A stretch of DNA of 64,000 nucleotides, taken from positions 210,774,997 to 210,838,996 of the forward strand of contig NC_081406.1 in the NCBI RefSeq assembly GCF_030272615.1, read 5' to 3'. The position numbers and the translations under genes are program-made. Source of the DNA: Cryptomeria japonica. Its lineage: Eukaryota; Streptophyta; Pinopsida; Cupressales; Cupressaceae. Shown here one piece after another: positions 1-10,739 of this stretch. The notes beneath the pieces are model-generated. The model made no database searches, was not told the DNA's origin, and saw only the letters and a program-made list of their open reading frames with translations. How positions within the stretch are numbered: the stretch's first letter is position 1; every line of letters begins with the position of its first letter.

Positions 1-191
1 TGCGATAGGTCGAGACATGTGTTGTATTGGAAAGAGAAATCTCAGGTTTGCTAGTTGAATGTTTCTTAATCAAAATTCATTATGTTACAGTGTGTATAAT
101 CACAATATTTTAGTTGTAATATGTGATTGTTTAAAAAAAAAATTGTCGCTGCTTTTTATTGATGTTCGCTTGAGTAAAAGTGGGCATTACA
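1..191 (-). repeat. Edge of an unidentified LTR element
   Basis: Read on the minus strand, this begins TGTAATGCCC at 191 and runs off the window. It interrupts sequence that otherwise matches family A: the family A spacer ends at about 192, and its expected continuation (as at 10740) is absent. TGTAATGCCC is a plausible LTR start and also appears at 15549, but the sequences beyond are not obviously the same. No coding sequence is seen. Only one end is visible, so no target duplication can be tested. Confidence 0.4.
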
Positions 192-1819
192 AGCAAGGAA
201 AAGATAGTTGTAAAAGAGATATCTTGCAACAAGTGTAAAGAAAATCCATAGGATAATAATGAGGAAGAGATCCTTGCTCAAATACATCTACCTCCAAGAG
301 GAGATTTTGAACAAAAATAACATCATTGACTAAAAGGAAGGAGAAAATGAATTCATACCTTCCCCCAATTGCTAGGTAAATGGATTCTTGATGATGGTTA
401 ACAAACTTTTGACCCAAAGTTAGGGGTTTGTTTATAATAGACATAAATTTCCAAGTGAAGAAGAGGTTGTACACAAGGATACACACCTCTTCAATAAAAG
501 AGAATTGTTGAGTAAACAAATAAATTCACACAAGGAATAACATCGTATCATATGAAAATACCACACAATAAAATAAAAGTGGATCCTTAGAAAGGGTAAG
601 AGAAATCAATACCCCTAAGCATGGGGACAAAGAGAAGGATTAGACAACCTTTAAAGAGATATTATACATAAAAGACGTAGCACTTCAAGAAAAGGAAATG
701 TCCTGAGAAAGGAACACACATGTACTCACATGAAGGAAGATTAAATGTGAGAAAAGACATCAAGATATGCCAAAAACAACTCAAAAAAAGAGGCAATCTT
801 CAAAAAGGAGAGAAGATTGATTATATTGTCCTTGCCCCCCAAGTGAGGAGACAAGGATGGATTGTTTCTACCCAAGTATGATATTTAATTAGGATGAATC
901 ACCACACATGACAAAGAGCCTGCAATAAAGGTTAAACTACTAGTTCCATAGGGTGAGGAGCAACACAATAAGGTGAATGGAGTACTAAGCACTACTTCTT
1001 CACCAAGAAAAACTACAAGATTAGTTGTAAGATCTATGTGAGCTCGATCATATTGGTCTTGAAAAAATTCTTTAAAATATTTACATTTTCCAAGAGAATG
1101 AGAATAACAATGATGTAAAATACAATACTCATCACTTTATTTATTCTTATTATTATATCTTATTAAAGGAAAAGCAACATACTTATCATCTCCAAAAGAT
1201 TCTTGTGGCTAATTTTTCTTGACTGTCAATAGGGGTAAGTCTTGTCTCTTGAGATGTAGGACAGGGTGTGCTAGAAGGAGAAGGATTGCTTTCGATTATT
1301 TTGAAAGTCCCATTATCTATGAGTCCTTGTATTTTATTTTGAAAATCGGGACATTAATTTGTATGATGATCATTAGTTTGATGATATGTGCATAAATAAT
1401 TATGTGAAGAAGAAGCACATTTGGATGGACAATAAAGTTTATGTTTTGTAAAATACTCCTTAATATTTTGAACTTCTTGAGATCATTCATAGGTGAATGA
1501 TGAGGATGTCCTAGACCTTTTTCAATAGCTTGCGAAGGAGGGTTTATAGGGACATTGATCACTTGTTCATATTTTCCAAGTCCTTGGACCCACTATAAAC
1601 TTGTTTTGAGATTATATTATAACAACTTCTATAAGAATTTTTCAATTGTGAGGAAGAAGGACCATTATCATGGATTTCTTTAAAATTTGTGGTGTAAAGG
1701 CACAATGAGGAATCAAAGGGATGAGTAGATGAAGAAGTGATATCCTTTGTAGGGAATTTCTCTGTTCTATCATCATTCATTTCCTCTTTGATAGATTGGC
1801 AAGTAGGGACCTTATCATC
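192..1819 (-). mobile_element. Family A retrotransposon, old antisense copy, distal half
   Basis: This is the downstream internal half of an old family A element on the minus strand. Positions 192-519 match the spacer at about 5590-5900 of the young copy when reverse-complemented. Positions 1317-1819 match its gag-like region at about 3960-4500. The element was split at 1819/13055 by insertion of the young copy; its other half and its 5' LTR are at 13055-14931. Positions 520-1316 correspond to the noncoding spacer of the family. The 3' LTR is not in the window. Confidence 0.8.
1317..1819 (-). pseudogene. Family A gag-like protein, C-terminal part (old copy)
   Basis: On the minus strand this encodes a diverged copy of the protein at 3912-4574. 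Shared pieces include SSSTHPFDSS against SSSTNPCVPS and NIISKQ against NIISKQ. A zinc-knuckle-like stretch with CTYHQTNDHHTN, a stop and then CPDF is readable at about 1340-1390 in another frame. Several frame changes and stops are present. The upstream half of the reading frame lies at 13060-13464; the two halves are in phase if the insertion 1820-13054 plus one copy of TCATC is removed. It is not functional. Confidence 0.7.
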
Positions 1820-3023
1820 TATAGCATCTTTAATTTTACTCCCTTACAATTTAGTCCACATTTTGGGGCCTCACCTTAGCGTTCATCTCCTAATGCTTAA
1901 CTAAGACCTGATTATGCTTGCATCATGCAAAAATGGCCTTATTTTCACTTTATAGATTGCATGGTCCCTTAGTTTGGTCCTAAAATAGGGTAGGACCACG
2001 ACATGGTGCTTGGGTCCTCATTAGGACCAGGGCACCATGCCTTAGTCCTCCTTATTTGGGATCCATTTTGAACCCCTCTTGAATTATCAAATTTGAGCAG
2101 GAAATCCCTCTCTATATTGACCTATGTCGAGAAATTGGCATGTTTTTCAATGGGCAAGTATATAAGGAGACTTTCCCCTCTCATTTGGATATACATACAT
2201 GATACACAGATCATAAGAGGGAGACAAAATTATAATCATCAAGTATTCAAGTGTTCAAGAATTGAAGTATTCATCATCAAGCATTTCTAGAGGTCTTCAA
2301 GGCTACATTTTTCATTCATCAATTGTGGAGAAATATTACATCTTTCATATTCAAGCATGTGTATGTGATTAGGGTTTTGTTATGTTCATGCCATTTCACA
2401 CAACATATGTGATTACATTCAAGAAGCAAAACACCATTATCAGTCATTGCAGATTTGAGGTATATCCTTCCATTATTTATTTCAATATTTTCAATATTTC
2501 AATCAAGGTTAATTCCTAAACCGGGGTTTGACTTAGGAAATCCCCTATTCCCAGCCTATTTCCATATTTTTGTGTGTGCAAGAAACAGGTACAGAGCTGC
2601 GATCTTTAGAATCTAAATTATTTGCAAAGATGAATCAACCCCTTTTAGTGTGCAAAATTTTTGGAGGACCAGAGCGACGATAATTTTGGTCTTGACATTT
2701 TTTAAGCTATTTCTAAGATCAGATCTGAATCTACTTATAATCCTCAGATCCAAGTGTGTGTCTCATTCCTGCATCTGTAGCTCATTATTTCCATGTTTTT
2801 ATCTCCATTTTTAGCACTTTACCCTAATTTCAATAATTCAACTCACAAAAGAGGGCAAACAAATCAACCCCTTGAATCCAATTAGCATTTGCATTCCTTA
2901 TCATGACTAGTTTGGGGCTAAATCTATTGGATTCAACCATCTTTTGAATGTAATAGGTCACTAAGCAAAAATTAGCAGTTTTCATCCTTCTATGGTGGAA
3001 CCCTTAATTTTTCACCCATTACA
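1820..3023 (+). repeat. Family A 5' LTR
   Basis: This 1204-bp LTR aligns along its whole length with 11856-13054. It begins TATAGCATC where the 3' LTR begins TGTAGAATC, so the terminal TG has mutated to TA. It ends CCATTACA. A TATA box lies at 2159-2166. Many scattered substitutions separate the two LTRs, so the insertion is not recent. Confidence 0.85.
2159..2166 (+). promoter_or_regulatory. TATA box of family A 5' LTR
   Basis: TATATAAG sits about 340 bp into the LTR. The same motif occurs at 12194-12201 in the 3' LTR. On the minus strand it also occurs near 14550 (old copy) and near 29434 (solo LTR F), so it is conserved in family members. It is the likely core promoter; the transcription start has not been measured. 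Confidence 0.6.
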
Positions 3024-3044
3024 TTTTGGTGAACCTGACTCCTT
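3024..3044 (+). other. Primer-binding site of family A
   Basis: The bases TTTTGGTGAACCTGACTCC directly follow the LTR end CATTACA. The old antisense copy has TTTCGGTGAACCTGGCGC at the matching place (minus strand, 13738 downward). Conservation right next to the LTR supports a primer site. It is not the common initiator-Met type (TGGTATCAGAGC), and I cannot name the tRNA. Confidence 0.55.
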
Positions 3045-3332
3045 ATACCTTCAATTATGATTTATGATCTAAAGTCTAAGTTTTTATGCTATTTAAATTT
3101 CAAATTTACATTTACAAGTTTGATTTCCAATTGAACTTCAAAAATTTAGAGGTTAATTTCACAAAAACCTTAATTTTTAATTCTAAAATTGAGCTTGTGA
3201 TTTGCTTAATTTGGATTAATTAAATCATATCTGATTTAGAAACATTCCAATATTCAAATTCAAATTAATAGATCTCATTTTAATCGAATTATATAAATTT
3301 AGAGGTTTAATCCATAAAAACCCTAATTTATT

Positions 3333-4574
3333 TTGGTTAATTTGATTTGTGGATTGCTTCAATTTGTCACATCAATTTTCAGATCCGATTTTAAAACATT
3401 ATGGCACTTAATATATCTGATTTATTTTCTATTTCACATTGTGTTGGATAATGGGTTCTTTCATTTCACATTGTTTCTTTTCATTCATAGCACTTTTGCA
3501 TATTGTGTTTTTAAGGTTTCAAAACACCTTCCTTTCAATCAATTTGATCTCAAAGCTTTCATATATAGTGCATTTTGTTTTATGGTGATGTTTTTAGGAA
3601 ATTTAATTTCATATATAGATCATCTCAAAGCTTTTGTAGATCCCAATTCTAGAGATGTTAATGGAAAACTTAATGCTTGTGCCTCTCCAAGGGTATCTAA
3701 TGTGAATGAAGAAAGAGTTAATACTCCTATAAATGGTCTCTCTAATGGAGAGAAATCATTGAAGAGAAACATGGCCCCATATTCTTATCATACAAATACC
3801 CTAGCGCAAAGAGGGAAAGATCAAAATATTGGTATTTCTATCTCTCTAGATCCTCCTTAATCTCCAAAAGCCTATATTAAACATCAAAATATTTGTAGAG
3901 AGGATGATGTTATGCAATTTATTCGTGATATCTCTTGCCACATACCATTGAGTAAAGATGAGACTTTATATGATAAGGATCTTCCTTCCCAAGCTACCAA
4001 AGAGGATATGCATGATGAAATAAAGGAAAATATTCCTTCACAAGATATTCCTTCTTCATCTACTAATCCATGTGTTCCTTCTAAAAATTATTACACGACA
4101 AATTTAAAAGAAATTTATTATAATGTTCTTCTGCCTTATCAATTAAAGGATTCTTATAGGAGTGGCTTCAACATAATATCAAAACAGGGTCTTAGAGGAT
4201 GAGGGCTTGGAAAATTTGAACAAGGAATTAGAGATCCTATAAACCCTCCTACACAAATTACCGTAGAAGGCCTAGGAAATGATAATAAATATCCTATGGA
4301 TGACCTCCTTAGGATTCAAGATTTCAAATATCATCTTGCAAGACAACAAGTCATTTGTTCCCATAAAAGTGCTTCTTGTTCAAAAACTCCTTTTTGTTCC
4401 TTTCATCATACTCATGATCATCGTGCTAATGATTGTCCTGATTTTCAAAATGCAATGAAAGAACTTATTGATAGTGGCAAAGTTAAAATCATTGATGAAA
4501 ATCCTTATTCTTCTTATAATAACCCTTGTCCTAAATATCAAAATAATAAGCCTATACCCATTGATGATCAATAA
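3333..4574 (+). pseudogene. Gag-like protein with G-patch-like and zinc-knuckle-like motifs
   Basis: This is the only coding region of family A. The related frame in the old copy begins at a methionine matching about 3580 here. Stops interrupt it near 3860 and 4201. A G-patch-like stretch, GFNIISKQGLRG, a stop and then GLGKFEQGI, lies at 4161-4238. A zinc-knuckle-like motif, CSFHHTHDHRANDC, with C-x2-H-x4-H-x4-C spacing, lies at 4395-4436 and is followed by CPDFQNAMKELIDSGKV. That wording resembles zinc knuckles in plant Tat-type gag proteins, from general knowledge of the family. A role in RNA binding and packaging is inferred. No enzyme domain follows. Confidence 0.65.
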
Positions 4575-5900
4575 AAATTGGCTACTAGAATATTTTGGAA
4601 ATTGAATGATGACAAGAATGTTATTTTCCTTTTTTGAGATTCAACACGAAGCATAAATAAGGTAGTGGATATTGTCTTTTTCATCATGGTGGTTCTCATT
4701 CTCTTAGAAAGTGTAAATCATTTAAGGAATTTGTTCAAGAACAATATGAACTTTCTCATATATGTGTTTCAATTGATCTTTCTCTCTTTCTTGGTGAAAA
4801 GGTAGTGTCTTAGCACTCCTTTAACCCTCATGTTGCTCCTAACCCTATGGCACAAGTATTTAAATTAATTGGGGCTCTTTGTCATTACAGGTTGTGCTTT
4901 TTAAAATTCAAATATCTTGGGCTAGCAACATGATTTTTGTTACTTTTCTCTTATCTCTAAAGTTTCACCATTTCCTTTATGGATTGCATTCTTCATAACT
5001 TGACGTCATTTCTTGTATAGAGTTATCCTTGATGACAATGCATGTCTATTCCTTTGTTAGGACTTATTATTTTTTTGAAATGACAAGTCTCTTATGTTTA
5101 ATCTCTCATTAGGGAATGTGTGATCCTTTTATCTCATTTCTCCTTGTCCTCTTTCTTGGGGGGAAAGGATAACATTTTCCCTCTCTCTCTTTCTATCTAA
5201 AGTACCACTATTCCCTTTAGGGGTTGCATTTTTTATGTGTTGATAGATCCTTTATTGCATGAAACAATATGTCTCTTATGACTAATCTCTCCTTAGGGGA
5301 ATCTATGATCTTTCTTTCTCTATCTCTTTGAATATTACCACTTCGTTAGAGTTGCATTTTACATATACTAATGTCTTTTCTTGCATTGGATATTTATTCA
5401 TGTGAGTACATTGTGAATTTTCTTATGTTTATATCTCCTTAGAGATTGTGTAAATATTCTCGTTGTCCTTACACTTGGGGGGCAATGGTTTATCTCTCTC
5501 TCTATCTCATCCTTTCTAAGGATCCACTTTTCTTGTTGAGTGGTGTTTGCTTATGATTCAATGTCATTCCTTGTGTGAAGTTGTTTTCTTAAGGATTGTC
5601 TCTTATGTAAGAGGTGTAAGTCCTTGGATACAACCTCCTTTTCACTTGGTAATGTATATCTATTATAAACTGACCCCTCACATTGGGTCAAAAGTGTGTC
5701 ATCCTTCATCAAGAATATCTTTCACCTAGCAATAGGAGGAAGGTATGAATTCTTGTTCCCCTTCCTTTCTTTTGGTAGAAGATGTTGTGTTTGTTTAAGA
5801 AACTACTCTTGCAGGTAGATTTCTTTTGAGAAAAGATCTCTTCTCCTCGAAGGACCCTCTTTACACTTGTTGCAAGATATCTCTTTTTCAACTATCTTAT
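4575..5900 (+). repeat. Noncoding spacer of family A with degenerate repeats
   Basis: No gene is seen here. Roughly four diverged blocks repeat a theme: a CT-rich stretch, then 'ttccctttaggggttgcatt', then 'gtcatttcttgcat', then 'tctcttatgtttaatctcc', then 'cttggggggcaa'. They start near 4960, 5198, 5330 and 5520. The old antisense copy has matching sequence at 192-1316. The target duplication of element B, CCTTG, is at 5901-5905. Confidence 0.5.
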
Positions 5901-5905
5901 CCTTG

Positions 5906-6453
5906 TGAAGAAATCACTAGTGAGGAGGGACCTCAAAGAGATCAATCCAAATCGGTCAACAAGAGTAAACACAACAGAAACACATAGATGTGATGGAGGC
6001 AATGCAGAAAAAAATGTTTTATTCCATCAAAATTGATTACATCCAACCGCTAACAACTAGTTTACAACATACCAGCTCACAGGCCTGGTAGAACATACAA
6101 AATAGGTCACAAACAGGACCTTGAATCATGAGATCTATCTTCTACGCACATTCTAGCTACTTCATTCTCTGATTGATTTATTCTAATGCATAATTAAAAT
6201 TATATATATATAGATCCAAAGGATCCAGTTAGCCCAAAAGGGATCAAAACCCGAAGAACAAGACCTAGCGTGTAAAATAACAAGGTTGACCTTCGGCAAG
6301 AGATTCCTTCAAAAAATCCAAAGGATGAAATGCAGATCACAGGAAAAGGTTGGCCACATGCCAAGGAACATTGAAATCAATGCCCAAGGCTCCACAAGCT
6401 TCAGAAGGGGTTCCGACAAATCACCAAAATAGGTCCAGGCAACCGATAACAAG
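5906..6453 (-). repeat. Truncated 3' LTR of element B
   Basis: This aligns with 9957 to about 10510 of the 5' LTR. The match stops near 'ccgataacaagaa', where integrase coding sequence begins. About 230 bp of the LTR's upstream end is missing. The outer end, TGAAGAAATC on the plus strand, matches TGAAGCAGTC of the other LTR. Confidence 0.85.
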
Positions 6454-6848
6454 AACTATTCCACTACCACAAATATAAAACCATTCCCTCTCGGTGTTTT
6501 AGACAATCTAAGTACAAAATCCATGCTTATATCCTCCCAAGGTCTTACCAGTACTTTCAAAGGTTTATACAATCTCACATTTTGACTACTACCCTTTGCA
6601 ATTTGAAAAACTCTACAACTCTGGACATATCTCTTAACATGTTTATGAATCTGGGGCCAAAAGTACTGCTCACTCACCAATGCTACTATTTTGCCAATAC
6701 CAAAATGTCCAGCTAGTCCTCCACTATGTTTCTCCTTTATCAAATTCTCCCTCATATAACTTGTAGGTATGCACAACTGAACTCCTTGGACTAACATCTC
6801 ATCCTGAATGAAGTAATCCAACCACCTACTTCTATCTACCATAACCAC
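6454..6848 (-). pseudogene. Integrase, N-terminal half (element B)
   Basis: The protein has the zinc-binding region (EKHSGGLAGHFG ... YFWPQIHKHVKRYVQSC) and the start of the catalytic core (PWEDISMDFVLRLS, with the first catalytic Asp). The second Cys of the C-x2-C pair is replaced: CRVFQIAKG where CxxCQxAKG is expected. The frame ends at FIFVVVE, directly at the deletion junction with the 3' LTR, so the second and third catalytic residues are missing. The gene is dead. Confidence 0.85.
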
Positions 6849-6911
6849 TTCTCTACATGCTTTCTAAGGTTCTTCAAAATTTGGGTCATCATCATACAAG
6901 GTCTTCAAATC

Positions 6912-7474
6912 TTAAAATCCTAATACTGTCACTCTCATCTCTGTCAGCAGATTCCTTCTCCTACTCAATTCATCAACAAATTTGTTAGATTTTCTACTTC
7001 TATGCTTCAACACAAAGGTGTAACTCTGCAAGAATTCTACCCATCTCATATATCTCTGCTTCAACTTACTCTGATTGTTCAAATGCTGCAAATCCTGATG
7101 ATCTGTATACAACAAAAACTCCTTGGGCAACAAGTAATGTCTCTACTTCTTCAAGGCTTGAACTATGGAATAAAATTACTGATATACACTGAATATCTCC
7201 TCTGGGCATCATTCAATTTCTCACTAAAAATAAGTTTCTCTCTTCGTTCTTGACTCAAGAATGCTCCTATTGTTGTTCTGGTTGCATCACAATCCACTTG
7301 AAATACTTTATTGAAATCTGATAAAGCCAACACAGGCTTCTTAGTCACTTTCTCCTTCAACAGTTCAAAAATTTTGTTTTCCCTAGTGGTCCACTTGAAT
7401 TCCTTCCAATCTCCTCTCATGGTCTTAGTCATAGGATTACAAATTGAATTGAAATTTTGATAAACTTCTGGCAA
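6912..7474 (-). pseudogene. RT end and RNase H (element B)
   Basis: Two frames (7474-7163 and 7133-6912, minus strand) together cover the end of RT and a gypsy RNase H. The pieces KKPVLALSDFNKVFQVDCDAT and LPKEFLLYTDHQDLQHLN are typical: the Asp in 'DCDAT' and in 'YTDHQ' are expected catalytic positions. A frameshift lies near 7150 and a stop near 7475. The end, KSNKFVDELSRR, is the usual RNase H C-terminus (normally VADALSRR). Confidence 0.8.
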
Positions 7475-7583
7475 AAACTAGCCAATCCATGAAATGATCT
7501 TATATCTCTAATGCTTTCTGGTGTAGGTCATTCAACAATTACTTTCACTTTCTCAGGGTCCATCATCAAACCATCCTCAGATA

Positions 7584-8729
7584 TCACAAAACTTGTCTTA
7601 ACTTCAAAAAATGCTCCTCCTTTGTCTTACTGAAAATCAGAATGTCATCCAAATATATAATAGCAAACTTAACTAAGAATTTCTTCAATACCTCATTCAT
7701 CAGCCTTATGAAAGTACTCAGTGCATTAGTCAACCCAAAAGGCATCACCAACCATTCATACAGTCCTTCATTTATCTTAAATGTTGTCTTCCACTCATCT
7801 CCTTCTCTGATCCTGGTCTGATGATATTCACTCTTCAAATCTATCTTTGTAGAGTATTTTACTCCACTTAAACAATCTATTATGTCATCCATCCTAGGCA
7901 AAGGAAACCGGTACTTCACTGTGATCTTGTTTATTGCTCTGGAATCAATACACAGTCTCCACTCTCCATTCTTCTTAGGTGCTATTATTGTTGGTACTGC
8001 ACAAGGGCTCAAACTCTCCCTGATCAAACCTTTCTTCAACAACTCTTGCACTTGTCTATTTAGTTCTTCATTCTCTATTGATGTCAACCAATGTGCAACT
8101 TTGTTATGAAAACTATCTTCGAGAACCAAGTCCATGCAATGACTAATACTTCTCATAGGTGGCAATCCATCAGGTCCATTATCTGAAATAATGTCTTCAT
8201 ATTCTATCAGCAAATCTTTTATCTCTTTCGGTTCCAGTTTCTCTATCTTCTTAAGAATTAAGGAAAAACACACATTCTCATGTCTCAATCCATCCATTAA
8301 TTTCCTTCCATCTACTAAATAGATTCTAGCATTTGTACAGACTTCATTCTTCAAAGGTTCCTCCAAAGGCAACAAGGTTTTCTTCACCCCATTGGCCACA
8401 ATAGTGTATGTATTCTTCCTCCCATCATGCACTACCTGTTTATCAAATTGCAAAGGTCTACCCAACAAAAGATGACAAATATCCATAGGCATAATATCAC
8501 ACAATACTGCATCATAATAATTCCCAATTTTCAATTTCACCAAACATTTTTTACTTATTAACAGCTTATGTTCATCTCGAATCCATGCTATCTGATAAGG
8601 CTTAGGGTGTTTCAATCTCTCCAATTTCAACTTATTCACCATCTCTTTTGAAACAAGATTATCTAAACTACCCGTATCAATAACAAATTTACAACACTTA
8701 CAGGATACCTTACATCTCGTCTTAAACAA
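7584..8729 (-). pseudogene. Protease and reverse transcriptase (element B)
   Basis: This 381-codon open frame is the longest intact one in the window. Protease comes first: FVIDTGSLDNLVS, with the catalytic DTG at residues 18-20. A linker with DICHLLLGRPLQFD follows, then RT with RLCIDSRAINKITVKYRFPLPRMDD and the catalytic YLDD at residues 359-362. Both active-site motifs are intact. Gag lies upstream and RNase H downstream in other frames, so the polyprotein as a whole is broken. The sequence is close to pol of element G (40200-41700). Confidence 0.88.
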
Positions 8730-8738
8730 ATTCTTCCT

Positions 8739-9038
8739 CTACAAGGGCTCTTCATCTCCTCTGATAGGACACAAAGCTCTCCTGATCACCAACAATTCCC
8801 CATCTTCCAATTTATTGTCTGATCCAATGGGGTTCTCTTCCACCACTACTTCTCTTTTGTTATTTTTTATCTTCTTACACTCGAATGCACGATGTCCTTC
8901 TCCTCCACACTTAAAGCAGGTTCCTCTAAATGTTCTCTTGTCTCGTCTTCCAAAATTCTCATTCCAGTAACCATCCACTTCTCTCCTCTGATAGAAATTT
9001 ATATCATCCTTCCCATATGAATTACCTTCTTCGTTCAC
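8739..9038 (-). pseudogene. Gag nucleocapsid with CCHC zinc knuckle (element B)
   Basis: The motif CFKCGGEGHRAFEC at residues 41-54 has the standard C-x2-C-x4-H-x4-C spacing (about 8877-8918). It lies between the gag core and the protease, the expected order. It is separated from the protease by a stop near 8738. From family knowledge its role is RNA binding. Confidence 0.85.
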
Positions 9039-9941
9039 TTCCTTGTCCTTGTTCTGATTGATACTAGTTACTCTTCCTTTGGTAAACTTTCCACCTCTAC
9101 TTCTTTCCCTTTGCTCATGTCTTTTATTTAACTTCTCTTCTACCTTTAGGGCATACTAGTAAGCCTATTCTACACTCTCCAATTTGATCAAACTGAGTTC
9201 ATCTTTTATAGACATCTATAATCCATTCAAATATCTTGCAACTTGTTCAACTTAATCATCAACATGTCTAGATTTGATATTCAACTTGTAAAATCCTTCA
9301 GTGTACTCCTTCACACTAGATTCCTTTTGTCTCGAATTCTACAACTTCTAGAATATATTCACTTGATAATCAACTGGCATAAACTTTGATTTCAACTTAG
9401 CAATCATCTGATCTCATGTATTAATCTTCTCTTTACCTCTTCTTTGTCTATCAACTTGCAAATGCTCCCACCAAAGAGATGCATGACCTTTCAACCGGGT
9501 ACAAACATATTCCTTCCTCTCTTCTGCAGTGTTTTCAAAATCAAAATACTTCTCCATCTCTGAGATCCAATCCATCAATTCATCTGAATCTAACTTCCCA
9601 TCATATTCTGGTGGGGTAAAATGAGGTTTAGTATTCGCCCTAATCAAAACCCTCAAAAACCTTTCCTCATCTGGATCAACCGCCGGTAGGTTTTCTTGTT
9701 CTATCGGGGCATCACCTTCAATATGTCAGCCTCTTCTCTGGGTTGTCTCCATGACTTCCAACTGGGATACTATACCTCACAACATCTCCATAATAGAAGG
9801 GTTTGCATTCCCATGCGCTCCACCATTCCTAGCTACTCTTCACGCCATTGTTCACATTGGTCCTCTGTAGCTACAGGTCGGATCCACAATCTGCCAACCT
9901 ACAACAAAATTTCAGGACACACAACCTCCAGAAGGAAACTT
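9039..9941 (-). pseudogene. Gag core and leader (element B)
   Basis: The best-preserved part is 9414-9656 on the minus strand. It encodes FTPPEYDGKLDSDELMDWIS and then HASLWWEHLQ, the hallmark of a Ty3/gypsy retrotransposon gag domain. The remaining 9039-9413 encodes the C-terminal half with several stops. Positions 9660-9941 are the 5' leader and probable gag N-terminus, too broken for a start codon to be chosen. Confidence 0.75.
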
Positions 9942-9956
9942 CGCTCTTATACCACT
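9942..9956 (-). other. Primer-binding site of element B
   Basis: Immediately after the LTR end (minus strand ...GCTTCA) comes AG and then TGGTATAAGAGC. This differs by one base from the initiator-Met tRNA primer site TGGTATCAGAGC used by many plant LTR elements. Confidence 0.75.
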
Positions 9957-10734
9957 TGAAGCAGTCACCGGTGATGAGGGACCTCAAAGAGATCAATCTG
10001 AACCGGTCAGCAAGAGTAAACACAATAGAAACACAAAGATATGATGGAGGCAATGTAGGACAGATTGTTTTATTCCATGAAAATTGATTACATCCAACTG
10101 GTAACAACTGGGTTACAGCATACTGGCTCACAAGCCTGGTAGAACATACAAAATAGGTCACAACTGGGACCTTGAATTGTGAGATCTATCTTCTACGCAC
10201 AGTCGAGCTACTTCATTCTCTGATTGATTTATTATAATGCACAATTACAATTATATATATATCCAAAGGATCCAGTCGGCCCAAAAGGGATCAAAACCCG
10301 AAGAACAAGACCTAATGTGTAAAATAACAAGGTCGGACTCCGCCAAGAGATTCCTCCAAAAAATCCAAAGGATGAAACATAGATCATGGGAAAAGGTCAG
10401 CCACATGCCAAGGAACATTAGAATCAACGCCCAAGGCTCCACAAGCTTCAGAAGGGGTTCTGGTAGATCACCAAAATAGGTGCAGGAAACCGGTAACATG
10501 AAACTTTCAAGGAAACCGATAGCAATATCTTGCCAGAAAATTATCCAAATGCGATGCAGTTAGGAAACAAGAAAGATGATCAAGTCTTCAAGTATAATCC
10601 AACTCCACAGGATCCGGTGAGCCAAAACTGGGACACACATAAAGAAAAGTTGAAACTCCAAACATAAAGAAAAATAGAAAGAAATTTTTTTGGTTGATGC
10701 AAGATTGCTATGAACCAGGGATGCTCCTGCATCA
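9957..10734 (-). repeat. 5' LTR of element B
   Basis: This 778-bp LTR begins TGATGCAGGA and ends GCTTCA on the minus strand. Its inner 550 bp match 5906-6453. The adjacent primer site and the flanking CCTTG fix both ends. Confidence 0.88.
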
Positions 10735-10739
10735 CCTTG

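Larger units (their letters stand above)
5906..10734 (-). mobile_element. Ty3/gypsy chromovirus-like element B
   Basis: On the minus strand this element runs 5' LTR (9957-10734), primer site, gag, protease, RT, RNase H, start of integrase, then a truncated 3' LTR (5906-6453). The target duplication CCTTG is at 5901-5905 and 10735-10739. A deletion joins the integrase core to the inside of the 3' LTR near 6453, removing the rest of integrase, any chromodomain and the upstream part of the LTR. Its pol is clearly related to element G, which does have a chromodomain. Confidence 0.88.

Noticed and set aside
187-519. A 110-codon minus-strand frame with hydrophobic stretches
   Set aside because: It aligns with the family A noncoding spacer at about 5590-5900, where the matching frame is not open.
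9696-10499. Short plus- and minus-strand frames over the LTR of element B
   Set aside because: They fall within LTR and leader sequence, show no domain, and are not conserved in the other LTR.
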